Source of the DNA: Streptomyces sp. 2131.1
GTDB taxonomy: Bacteria; Actinomycetota; Actinomycetes; Streptomycetales; Streptomycetaceae
Reading direction: 5' to 3'
DNA length: 64,000 bases
Assembly (NCBI RefSeq): GCF_900105515.1
Contig: NZ_FNSY01000001.1
Coordinates: forward strand, 5,134,001-5,198,000
Part shown: positions 40,122-47,505 of the stretch, piece by piece
Position numbering within the stretch: the stretch's first letter is position 1
Layout: every line of letters starts with the position of its first letter
The notes under the pieces: model-generated
Told to the model about the DNA's origin: nothing
The model's database searches: none
What the model saw: only the letters and a program-made list of their open reading frames with translations
Program-made: the position numbers and the translations under genes

Positions 40122-41042
40122 ATGACGACACCCGAGACCCCCCTGCGCATCGGCCTCGCCGGCACCGGACCCTGGGCCCGCAACACCCACGCACCCGCGC
40201 TCGCCGCCCACCCCGGCGTCGTACTCAGCGGGGTGTGGGGCCGACGGGCGGAGGCGGCCGAGGAGCTGGCCGGGGAGTACGGCGCCGCCGCGTTCTCCGG
40301 TGACGCGGGGCTCGACGAGCTGTTCGCCGTGAGCGACGCCGTCGCCTTCGCGCTGCCGCCGGACGTGCAGGCCCCGCTCGCCGCCCGCGCCGCCGCGGCC
40401 GGCTGCCACCTGATCATGGACAAGCCGGTCGCCACCACGGTCGCCGGTGCCCGCGAGGTCGCCGAGGCCGCCGAGCAGGCCCGGGTGGCGTCCGTCGTGT
40501 TCTGCACGCTCAGGTTCGCCCCGCAGACCGCTGCCTGGATCGCCGAACAGAGTGCGGTGGGCGACTGGTTCACCGCCCGCGCCGACTGGATCGGCGCACT
40601 GTGGGCCCCGGGCAGCGACAGCGAGTACGCCGCGTCGCCCTGGCGCCGCGAGCGGGGCGGGCTCTGGGACGTCGGGCCGCACGCCCTCTCGGTCCTGATC
40701 CCGCTCCTGGGCGACGTCACCGGACTCACCGCCGCCCGCGGCCCCTCCGACGTCCACCACCTCGTCCTGCGCCACACCTCGGGAGCCTCCAGCACCGTGA
40801 CGCTCTCCCTGGGCGCCCCGACGGCCGCCGCCGGGGTCGAGGTCGTCCTCCGGGGCGAGCACGGCGTCGCCTCGCTGCCGGGCTGGGACGGCGCGGTCGA
40901 CGCGTTCGCCGCGGCGGTCGACGCGCTGATCGCCTCGGTACGCACGGGCGAGGCCCACCCCTGCGACGTGCGGTTCGGCCTCCGGCTGACGGAGCTCCTC
41001 GCGGAGGCGGAGGCGCAGGCCCGGGCACGGTCGGGGGAGTAG
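40122..41042 (+). CDS. Gfo/Idh/MocA-family oxidoreductase
   Basis: A 306-residue NAD(P)-dependent oxidoreductase. The Rossmann start is LRIGLAGTGPWARNTHAPAL (G-x-G-x-x-A), the family motif is HLIMDKPVATT (the EKP-like motif with DKP), and the catalytic region WDVGPHALSVLIPLLG has the conserved G-x-H. Sugar or cyclitol dehydrogenation is typical, but the substrate cannot be read from the sequence. The start at 40122 fits the family; the upstream frame is non-coding. Divergent from the TROVE/vWA gene. Confidence 0.9.
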   Translation: MTTPETPLRIGLAGTGPWARNTHAPALAAHPGVVLSGVWGRRAEAAEELAGEYGAAAFSGDAGLDELFAVSDAVAFALPPDVQAPLAARAAAAGCHLIMDKPVATTVAGAREVAEAAEQARVASVVFCTLRFAPQTAAWIAEQSAVGDWFTARADWIGALWAPGSDSEYAASPWRRERGGLWDVGPHALSVLIPLLGDVTGLTAARGPSDVHHLVLRHTSGASSTVTLSLGAPTAAAGVEVVLRGEHGVASLPGWDGAVDAFAAAVDALIASVRTGEAHPCDVRFGLRLTELLAEAEAQARARSGE

Positions 41043-41047
41043 GGGCC

Positions 41048-41087
41048 GGGGCGCGGCGGGGTCAGGCGCCGGTCCCCGCCGCGCCCC
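41048..41087. terminator. Convergent terminator overlapping the MarR 3' end
   Basis: Perfect 14-bp stem (41048-41061 / 41074-41087) with a 12-nt loop. The right arm lies in the last codons of the reverse-strand MarR gene, whose stop is in the loop. Confidence 0.7.
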
Positions 41088-41529
41088 CCTGCGACACAGC
41101 CGCCAGGAAGCCGTCCAGGAACCGCCGTACCGCCGCGACCTCCCCCGCGTCGAATCCCCGCAGTAGCGCCACCGCGCTCCCGATCGCCGGCCCGAACGCC
41201 TCCCACCCCAGCTCCACCGCCTGCGGAGCCACCCGCAGCAGCACCCGCCGCCGGTCCCGCTCGTCGCGCGTCCGCGTCAGATGCCCCAGCCGCTCCAGCC
41301 GGTCGATGAGCGCCGTCGTGCCCGCCGAGTTGAGCCCGAGCTCCGCCCCCAGCCGCCCGGCGGTGACCCCCGTCCCGTCGCGCTCCGCGTCCAGCAGGCA
41401 CACCAACGCGCGTACATCGGTGGGATGCATCCCGTGCCGCGCCGCGAACTCCGCCTGCCGCAGCCCGAATTCGGACGTCACCCGCCGCAGCAGATGCACG
41501 ATCTCCAGCTCCGGCCCCTGCTCGCCCAT
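41062..41529 (-). CDS. MarR-family regulator
   Basis: A 155-residue MarR repressor: HPTDVRALVCLLDAERDG, TAGRLGAELGLNSAGTTALI (recognition helix) and RTRDERDRRRVLLRVAP (wing). Start 41529 places the operator dyad at 41544-41572 just upstream of its ATG. Divergent from an alpha/beta hydrolase, which it probably represses together with itself. Confidence 0.9.
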   Translation of the reverse strand: MGEQGPELEIVHLLRRVTSEFGLRQAEFAARHGMHPTDVRALVCLLDAERDGTGVTAGRLGAELGLNSAGTTALIDRLERLGHLTRTRDERDRRRVLLRVAPQAVELGWEAFGPAIGSAVALLRGFDAGEVAAVRRFLDGFLAAVSQGGAAGTGA

Positions 41530-41543
41530 CTCCGGCCCCTCCC

Positions 41544-41572
41544 GATATTGTCTCGCTCAGCGAGATGATATC
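41544..41572. promoter_or_regulatory. 29-bp operator dyad between MarR and hydrolase genes
   Basis: GATATTGTCTCGCT-C-AGCGAGATGATATC, symmetric over 29 bp with two mismatched positions per arm; the core TCTCGCT-C-AGCGAGA is perfect. Centred at 41558, 29 bp upstream of the MarR start and 43 bp upstream of the hydrolase start. Size and place are classical for a MarR site. Confidence 0.8.
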
Positions 41573-41600
41573 CAGGTGTACGGAGTCCAAGGGAGCACCC

Positions 41601-42464
41601 ATGACATCCACCCCGCCCGCGAGCCCGGCGTTCCTCGCCGCCTACGACGAGACCGTCGCCGCCACCTGGCCCCCCGGCACCGCACCGACTGCGGTCCCGA
41701 CCCCGTACGGCACCACCCACCTCAACAGCTACGGCCCCGAGGACGCCCCGCCCCTGCTGCTGCTCCCCGGCGGCGGCGCCACCTCCACCGCCTGGTACGC
41801 CCAGGCCGCCGCACTCGGCCGCACCCACCGCGTCCACGCCGCCGACCTCATCGGCGAACCGGGCCGCAGCACCGCGGGGGAGCGCCCCATCCGCAGCGTC
41901 GACGACCTCCGCGGCTGGCTCGACGCACTGCTGGACGGCCTGGGCGCCACGGAACCGGTCGCCCTGGCCGGGCACTCGTACGGCGGCTGGATCGCCCTCC
42001 ACTACGCCCTGCACGCACCCGACCGGCTCCGGAAGCTGATCCTCCTCGACCCCACCGGCTGCTTCAGCGGCTTCCGCCCCGGCTACCTGCTCCACGCCCT
42101 GCCGATGCTGCTCCGCCCGAACGCCGCCCGCACCCGCGCCTTCCTGGACTGGGAGACCGGCGGCGCCGCCCTCGACCCCCACTGGCTGCGGCTGCGGGAG
42201 GAGGCGGCCGGCTTCCCCTCGGCGCGCCCGGTCACCGGACCCCGCCCGAAGCCGGAGGCCCTGCGCGCACTCGCCGTACCGACACTCGTCCTCCTCGCAG
42301 GCGGGAGCCGCGCCCACGACGCCGACAGGGTGGCCGCCGCCGCGCACCGGCTGCTGCCCCGGGCGGAGACGGCCGTCCTGCCGGACGTCTCTCACCACGC
42401 ACTGCCCCTGCACGCCCCGACGGCCCCCGAACTCAACCGCAGAATGGGCGAGTTCCTCGCCTAG
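41601..42464 (+). CDS. Alpha/beta hydrolase
   Basis: A 287-residue alpha/beta-hydrolase-fold enzyme with nucleophile elbow LAGHSYGGWIAL (G-H-S-Y-G-G), oxyanion motif LLLPGGGATS and probable catalytic His in VSHHALPLHAP. No signal peptide, so cytoplasmic. The start at 41601 follows GGGAG; an in-frame upstream ATG lies inside the operator. Substrate unknown; MarR control suggests handling of a toxic ester or aromatic compound. Its last four bases overlap the convergent ArsC-like gene. Confidence 0.88.
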   Translation: MTSTPPASPAFLAAYDETVAATWPPGTAPTAVPTPYGTTHLNSYGPEDAPPLLLLPGGGATSTAWYAQAAALGRTHRVHAADLIGEPGRSTAGERPIRSVDDLRGWLDALLDGLGATEPVALAGHSYGGWIALHYALHAPDRLRKLILLDPTGCFSGFRPGYLLHALPMLLRPNAARTRAFLDWETGGAALDPHWLRLREEAAGFPSARPVTGPRPKPEALRALAVPTLVLLAGGSRAHDADRVAAAAHRLLPRAETAVLPDVSHHALPLHAPTAPELNRRMGEFLA

Positions 42465-42829
42465 GACGCCCCGCGCCCCAGCGCGTCCCGTACCGCCTCC
42501 TCCGACCGGCCCACGACCGCCGTGCCGTCCTCCGCCGTGATGATCGGTCGCTGGATCAGCTTCGGGTGTCCGGCGAGGGCGGTGATCCACCGCTCGCGCG
42601 CATCCGCGTCACGCGGCCAGTCCTTCAGCCCCAGCTCCTTCGCGTCCGCCTCCTGCGTCCGCGTGATGTCCCACGGTTCGAGGCCCAGCCGGTCGAGCAC
42701 CGCCCGGATCTCGTCCGGCGACGGCACGTCCTCCAGGTAACGGCGGACCGTGTAGTCGGCCCCCTCCGCGTCGAGCAGCCGCACCGCGCTGCGGCACTTG
42801 GAACACGCGGGATTGATCCAGATCTCCAT
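42461..42829 (-). CDS. ArsC/Spx-family thioredoxin-fold protein
   Basis: A 122-residue arsenate-reductase-like protein: INPACSKCRSAVRLLDAEG has a C-S-K-C pair, and HPKLIQRPIITAEDGTAVVG contains the conserved R-P motif of ArsC/YffB proteins. The whole length matches the family (115-120). No arsenic resistance genes are nearby, so arsenate reduction is not assured; a general thiol-redox role is possible. Divergent from the 93-residue gene at 42971. Confidence 0.85.
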   Translation of the reverse strand: MEIWINPACSKCRSAVRLLDAEGADYTVRRYLEDVPSPDEIRAVLDRLGLEPWDITRTQEADAKELGLKDWPRDADARERWITALAGHPKLIQRPIITAEDGTAVVGRSEEAVRDALGRGAS

Positions 42830-42891
42830 GGGGCCAAAGGTACGGGACGGGCTCCCCCGGGATGCCCGAAAACCCCTCTGGCCAGGGCCGA

Positions 42892-42914
42892 TTGTCAGTG
42901 CCGGGCAGTAGAAT
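42892..42914 (+). promoter_or_regulatory. PafBC-type DNA-damage promoter
   Basis: TTGTCAGTG-N8-TAGAAT, an exact fit to the actinobacterial RecA-independent DNA-damage promoter motif (TTGTCAGTG-N8-TAnnnT) recognised with PafBC. Located 57-79 bp upstream of the 93-residue gene and pointing toward it. Confidence 0.8.
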
Positions 42915-42970
42915 GGGAGTCAGATCGTGAGGGTTCCGACGAGTTCCGCCACCGTGCCAGGAGGTTGCCC

Positions 42971-43252
42971 ATGGCCGTTGCCGCAGTCACGACCAAGCCG
43001 CTCGACAAGCCCCTGCACCAGCCGCTGACCAAGAAGCCGCTCCCCGCCGGCCGCCCGCGTGAGTGGTACGTCTCGCACAACCGCCGGCTGAAGGCGATGC
43101 GCCTCGCCATCGCCCTGCTCGACACCGGCGTCTACATCCCGTCCACCGCGAACAACGCCCGGATACGCACCACCGCCGAGCGCCTCGGCATCCACCCGCC
43201 GTCCGACACCACCTGCCGCATGGTCCGCGCCCTGATCCGCTACGGCCGCTGA
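42971..43252 (+). CDS. Conserved 93-residue protein under a DNA-damage-type promoter
   Basis: Small basic protein: an N-terminal Lys/Pro-rich tail (about 28 residues, TTKPLDKPLHQPLTKKPLP) and a helical C-terminal part with REWYVSHNRRLKAMRLAIAL, GVYIPSTANNARIRTTAERLGI and TCRMVRALIRYGR, rich in Arg and suited to nucleic-acid or protein binding. AGGAGG five bases before the ATG and a clean terminator afterwards mark a real monocistronic gene. I recall it as conserved in Streptomyces without known function. The PafBC-type promoter predicts induction by DNA damage. Confidence 0.85.
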   Translation: MAVAAVTTKPLDKPLHQPLTKKPLPAGRPREWYVSHNRRLKAMRLAIALLDTGVYIPSTANNARIRTTAERLGIHPPSDTTCRMVRALIRYGR

Positions 43253-43260
43253 CCGACGAG

Positions 43261-43293
43261 GGGCGGGCCCCGGATTCCTTCCGGGGCCCGCCC
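43261..43293. terminator. Bidirectional terminator
   Basis: Perfect 14-bp stem (43261-43274 / 43280-43293), 5-nt loop, between convergent genes; two bases from the stop of the reverse gene. Confidence 0.8.
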
Positions 43294-43295
43294 TC

Positions 43296-43736
43296 TCAGT
43301 ACCCGTCGCAGGTCGCCGTCGCGAACGCGCCCGACGCCGAGTCCGTACGCCGCGCACCCCCGTCCACGGTCACCGCGCACGACACGTCGCCGCCGCCCCG
43401 GCCCACGCTCACCACGAACGAGCCGCCGCTCAGGAAGCCCTTGCTGTCCAGCTCCCCGGCCCACGGCAGCGACCGCAGCGCCAGCCGCCCCGTCGACAGC
43501 TCCTCACCCCGCCACGTGCTGTAGGTGAGCACCACGTCCCGGGCGGTCCCCGTCACCTCGTACCGGATGTGCACCTTCCGCGACCCCTCGGAGCGGACCA
43601 CGTCCGACAGCACCGCCGTGACCGCGCCCGCGGCGAGCGCCAGCAGCACCGCGACCAGCAGCACCACCCACGGCCACACCCGCCGCCGGGGAGGCTGCGG
43701 CGGGACCGGATCGCCGGGCGGCACCTGCTCACTCAT
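43296..43736 (-). CDS. Single-span exported protein, MmpS-like fold
   Basis: A 146-residue protein: a Pro-rich cytoplasmic N-terminus, one hydrophobic helix (PWVVLLVAVLLALAAGAVTAVL, signal anchor), then a beta-rich outer domain (VHIRYEVTGTARDVVLTYST; DVSCAVTVDGG...ATATC) with two cysteines that may form a disulfide. The pattern is like mycobacterial MmpS proteins, which assist MMPL exporters, but the only MMPL gene is 9 kb away. The start at 43736 is the Met before the Pro-rich tail. Confidence 0.78.
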   Translation of the reverse strand: MSEQVPPGDPVPPQPPRRRVWPWVVLLVAVLLALAAGAVTAVLSDVVRSEGSRKVHIRYEVTGTARDVVLTYSTWRGEELSTGRLALRSLPWAGELDSKGFLSGGSFVVSVGRGGGDVSCAVTVDGGARRTDSASGAFATATCDGY

Positions 43737-43798
43737 CCACCCAGCCTCCGCCCTCCGGCTCCGCACCGCGACCCCTCCGCGTCCGTCCGGCTGGAGAA

Positions 43799-44173
43799 CT
43801 ACAGGTACGGCCGCGTGATCAGCTCGATCGCGTGTCCGGCCGGGTCCTTGAAGTAGACGCCCCGCCCGCCGTGCTCGGTGTTGGTCTCACCGGACCGCTT
43901 CATCTGCGGATCCGCCCAGTGCTCGATCCCGCCCTCGACCAGCCGCGCACAGGCCCGGTCGAACAGCTCGTCGTCGAGGAGGAACGCGTAATGCTGCATC
44001 TGGATCTCCACCGGCGGCTCGGCGAACTGGAGCAGCACGCCGTGCTCCAACTGGATGTTGACGAACGGCCCCCAGGAAGGAGCCTCGTCCAGCTCCAGCA
44101 GCTCCCGGAAGAACCGCGCGGACGCATGGCGGTCCACGGCGGCGATGATGGTGTGGTTGAACGAAACGGACAT
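43799..44173 (-). CDS. VOC-family (glyoxalase/dioxygenase fold) protein
   Basis: A 124-residue vicinal-oxygen-chelate protein: SFNHTIIAAVDRHASARFF has the first metal His, VQMQHYAFLLDD-like IQMQHYAFLLDDELFDRA the second, and GRGVYFKDPAGHAIELITRPYL the terminal Glu. The two beta-alpha-beta-beta-beta modules are complete. Metal-dependent lyase, dioxygenase or resistance roles all occur in this family; the substrate is unknown. Confidence 0.88.
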   Translation of the reverse strand: MSVSFNHTIIAAVDRHASARFFRELLELDEAPSWGPFVNIQLEHGVLLQFAEPPVEIQMQHYAFLLDDELFDRACARLVEGGIEHWADPQMKRSGETNTEHGGRGVYFKDPAGHAIELITRPYL

Positions 44174-44484
44174 ACTTGACGACCTCTTGATCTCTACGGC
44201 TCGGCACAGGGGAAAAACGCACGCTGTACGAGTCGGAGGGAGGTCCTCGCGCGAGAGGGGCGGATCGCCCGACGGGGCGCTTCCGGCGGGGGCTCAGCCC
44301 ACCACCGGGTAGCCGTTCCGTGCATGGCGTATCGCCGGTCCGGTGTTCACGGACACGACCCTAGGGGCACCGGCCGGGTGTGTACAGTTGTTTGGCGCCC
44401 GAGGACGCGCGCGTACGCGTGTGCAGGTTCCACGCCCGGCCACCGCGGACCGGTGGACGCCCCCCGACCGACAGGTACGCCTCC
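44174..44484. other. Divergent intergenic region, no gene
   Basis: 311 bp between the VOC and SulP genes. It should contain promoters in both directions. An in-frame GTG at 44380 could extend SulP by 35 residues. I see no other reading frame or hairpin of note. Confidence 0.6.
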
Positions 44485-45987
44485 TTGTCCTCCTCCACCA
44501 CGCCCGCGCTCCGGCTGCGCGCCCTCAAGCCCGACTGGATCGCCGACCCCAAGGTGTGGCGCACCGAGGTCCTCGCCGGACTCGTCGTCGCCCTCGCCCT
44601 GATCCCGGAGGCCATCTCCTTCTCGATCATCGCCGGCGTGGACCCCGCGATCGGCCTCTTCGCCTCGTTCACCATGGCGGTCACGATCTCGGTCGTCGGC
44701 GGCCGCCGCGCGATGATCTCCGCCGCCACGGGCGCCGTCGCCCTGGTGATCGCCCCGGTCAACCGCGAGCACGGCTTCGGCTACCTGGTCGCTACCGTGA
44801 TCCTGGCCGGCCTCTTCCAGATCCTGCTGGGCGCCCTCGGCGTCGCCAAGCTGATGCGGTTCGTGCCGCGCTCCGTGATGACGGGCTTCGTCAACGCCCT
44901 GGCGATCCTGATCTTCATGGCCCAGGTGCCCGAGATGCACGACGTGCCGTGGGAGGTCTACCCGCTGATCGCGGGCGGCCTGCTCCTGATGGTGTTCTTC
45001 CCGAAGGTCACCCGGGTGATCCCGGCGCCCCTGGTCTCCATCGTCGTCCTCACCACGATCACCCTGGCAGCCGGGCTCGCGGTCCCGAGCGTGGGCGACA
45101 AGGGCGACCTGCCCTCCTCGCTCCCGGTCCCGGGCCTCCCCGACGTGCCGTTCACCCTGGACACCCTGACGACCATCGCCCCCTACGCCCTGGCGATGGC
45201 GCTGGTCGGCCTCATGGAGTCCCTGATGACCGCCCAACTGGTCGACGACATCACGGACACCCGCTCCAACAAGACCCGCGAGTCCGTCGGGCAGGGCGTC
45301 GCCAACATCGTCACCGGCTTCTTCGGCGGCATGGGCGGCTGCGCCATGATCGGCCAGACGATGATCAACGTCCGCGTCTCCGGAGCCCGCACCCGGCTGT
45401 CCACCTTCCTCGCCGGCTCCTTCCTGATGGTGCTCTGCATCGCCTTCGGCCCGGTCGTCTCCGACATCCCGATGGCCGCGCTGGTCGCCGTGATGGTGAT
45501 GGTCTCCTTCGCCACGTTCGACTGGCACTCCATCGCCCCGAAGACCCTGCGCCGCATGCCGGTCGGCGAGACCGCCGTCATGGTCATCACCGTGGCCATC
45601 GTCGTCGCCACGTCCAACCTGGCGATCGGCGTCGTCGTCGGCTCGGTCACCGCCATGGTGATCTTCGCCCGCCGCGTCGCCCACCTCGCCGACGTCACCG
45701 CGGTCGTCGACCCGGACGGCGGCCAGGTCGTCTACTCCGTCACCGGCGAGCTCTTCTTCGCCTCCTCCAACGACCTGGTCACCCGCTTCGCGTACGCCAC
45801 CGACCCCGACAAGGTCGTCATCGACCTCTCGGCCACCCACATCTGGGACGCCTCGTCGGTCGCGGCCCTGGACGCCATCGGGACGAAGTACGCCCAGCGC
45901 GGCAAGACCGTCGAGATCGTGGGCCTCAACCGGCCGAGCGCCGCCCTGCACAACACGCTGAGCGGCGAGCTGACGGGCGGCCACTGA
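44485..45987 (+). CDS. SulP/SLC26-family anion transporter with STAS domain
   Basis: A 500-residue membrane transporter. About 10-12 hydrophobic helices run from LAGLVVALALIPEAISFSII (the SulP signature) to about residue 410, followed by a cytoplasmic STAS domain (VVYSVTGELFFASSNDLV; VVIDLSATHIWDASSVAALD). Transports sulfate, bicarbonate or a related anion. TTG start at 44485 gives the usual short N-terminus before ALRLRALKPDW; GTG at 44380 is the alternative. No carbonic anhydrase or sulfur gene adjoins it. Confidence 0.88.
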   Translation: MSSSTTPALRLRALKPDWIADPKVWRTEVLAGLVVALALIPEAISFSIIAGVDPAIGLFASFTMAVTISVVGGRRAMISAATGAVALVIAPVNREHGFGYLVATVILAGLFQILLGALGVAKLMRFVPRSVMTGFVNALAILIFMAQVPEMHDVPWEVYPLIAGGLLLMVFFPKVTRVIPAPLVSIVVLTTITLAAGLAVPSVGDKGDLPSSLPVPGLPDVPFTLDTLTTIAPYALAMALVGLMESLMTAQLVDDITDTRSNKTRESVGQGVANIVTGFFGGMGGCAMIGQTMINVRVSGARTRLSTFLAGSFLMVLCIAFGPVVSDIPMAALVAVMVMVSFATFDWHSIAPKTLRRMPVGETAVMVITVAIVVATSNLAIGVVVGSVTAMVIFARRVAHLADVTAVVDPDGGQVVYSVTGELFFASSNDLVTRFAYATDPDKVVIDLSATHIWDASSVAALDAIGTKYAQRGKTVEIVGLNRPSAALHNTLSGELTGGH

Positions 45988-45988
45988 G

Positions 45989-47263
45989 CTACTCGGCGCT
46001 CTCCCCGGCCATGTGCCTGAGGGCGAGTACCAGGCTGGGGAGGGCGACGGCGGCCGAGATCAGGAAGACCGCCTGCGGGTTCCACCACATGACGATCACC
46101 GAGGCCGCCACGAACCCGCAGACGCTGATGAAGTTGTCGATCATCGTGTCGATGCCCTCGACCCGGCCGAGATACGCGGCCGGAATCCTGCTCATGAACA
46201 GGGACGTCACCGACACGTTGTACGGGGCGTTGGCGAGCGCGCTGACGGCCACCCCCACCCCCAGCACGTAGATGTTCGGCGCCACCCCCATGACCACCTG
46301 CGCCACGCACAGCCCCAGCATCGACACCGCCATGAGCCGCCCCAGGAACGCCTGCTTCGCCAGCGCGGTGGCCAGCACCGCCGCGATCACCGCGACCACG
46401 CCGTTCAGCGAGTAGATGTACCCGAGAGCCGAGGCGTCCAGCGCGAAGGTGCGCGCGACGACGAAGATCAGCCCGTAGCTCGTGCAGGCGGTCAGGAACG
46501 CGATCCCGTACGACGCGAGCAGCAGCGCACGGATGTCCCTGCTCCGCCGGATGATCCTGACGCCGTCGGGGAAGTCCGCCCAGTGACCGCCGCTCTTCTC
46601 CTCCCCGTCCTCGCCCGGTTCGGCGGCCACCGGCAGGGGCCCGGGCGCCCCGGGCGCCTTCAGCACCCGGCGCAGGCTCCGGAGGATCACGGCGGACACG
46701 ACGAACGACGCGCTGTCGACGACGAAGGCGAGGCTCGCGGAGCCGGTCGCCAGGGTGATCGCGGCGAGGGACGGCCCGACGATCTGCACGACCCACTGCC
46801 CGGTCTCCATGAACCCGTTGGCACGCGGCAGCCGCTCCGCGCTCACCAGCCGCGGCAGCAGCGAGAACGACGAACTGTTGAAGAAGACGCCGACGCCGTT
46901 GCCCACCGCGATCAGGACGAGCGCGGGGACCGTACGCGAATCGAGCGCACACCACGCGAGCCCGAGGCCCACCCCCGTACGGACCAGGTCGGAAACGACG
47001 AGCACGTTGTACTTGTCGTACCGGTCCGCGATGACCCCCGAGAGGCCACCGAGCAGCATCCCGGGCAGATTCGCCAGCAGCACCACGAGCAGCCGGGCGC
47101 CGGTCGAGCCCGAGGTGGCGGTGAAGATCCACACGTTGACGGCGAGAAGCCGGAAGGCGTCGCCCATGGCGGACACGAGGAACGACGTGTAGAAGAGCCC
47201 GAAGGCAGCCCGGCTCTCCCCCCTCTCGGCACGATCGGAGCCGAATCCGGCTTGTACGGTCAT
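45989..47263 (-). CDS. MFS transporter
   Basis: A 424-residue major-facilitator exporter with about 12 hydrophobic segments. It begins AAFGLFYTSFLVSAMGDAFR and has the loop 2-3 motif GVIADRYDKYNVLVVSDLVR (G-x-x-x-D-R/K), which resembles the macrolide-efflux MefA-like subgroup. The central loop is acidic (EPGEDGEEKSGGH). Ends one base after the convergent SulP gene's stop. Substrate unknown; a drug or metabolite exporter is likely. Confidence 0.9.
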   Translation of the reverse strand: MTVQAGFGSDRAERGESRAAFGLFYTSFLVSAMGDAFRLLAVNVWIFTATSGSTGARLLVVLLANLPGMLLGGLSGVIADRYDKYNVLVVSDLVRTGVGLGLAWCALDSRTVPALVLIAVGNGVGVFFNSSSFSLLPRLVSAERLPRANGFMETGQWVVQIVGPSLAAITLATGSASLAFVVDSASFVVSAVILRSLRRVLKAPGAPGPLPVAAEPGEDGEEKSGGHWADFPDGVRIIRRSRDIRALLLASYGIAFLTACTSYGLIFVVARTFALDASALGYIYSLNGVVAVIAAVLATALAKQAFLGRLMAVSMLGLCVAQVVMGVAPNIYVLGVGVAVSALANAPYNVSVTSLFMSRIPAAYLGRVEGIDTMIDNFISVCGFVAASVIVMWWNPQAVFLISAAVALPSLVLALRHMAGESAE

Positions 47264-47505
47264 CGAGTCCCCGCCCCCAGGCGACAGCCGGCATCCTGAC
47301 GTCGCACAGCATGTCCATGCCGGGAACCCGCCGCAATCGAATAGTGCGGCGCCCCTCCGCGAGCCGCCCCGGGCCTTGGTCAGCCACGATCCAGAAGCGC
47401 CCGCACCGCCGAGGGCCCACCAGGTCTCCGGGCCCTTCCACCGACCCAGCCGCCCGGACGGGGCACGGCGGCGTTGTTGTCGGTGCCGGATGACACCATC
47501 CGGCC

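Noticed and set aside
44347..45984. 545-residue open frame opposite the SulP gene
   Set aside because: Asp/Gly/His-rich antisense product; the plus strand has the SulP and STAS signatures.
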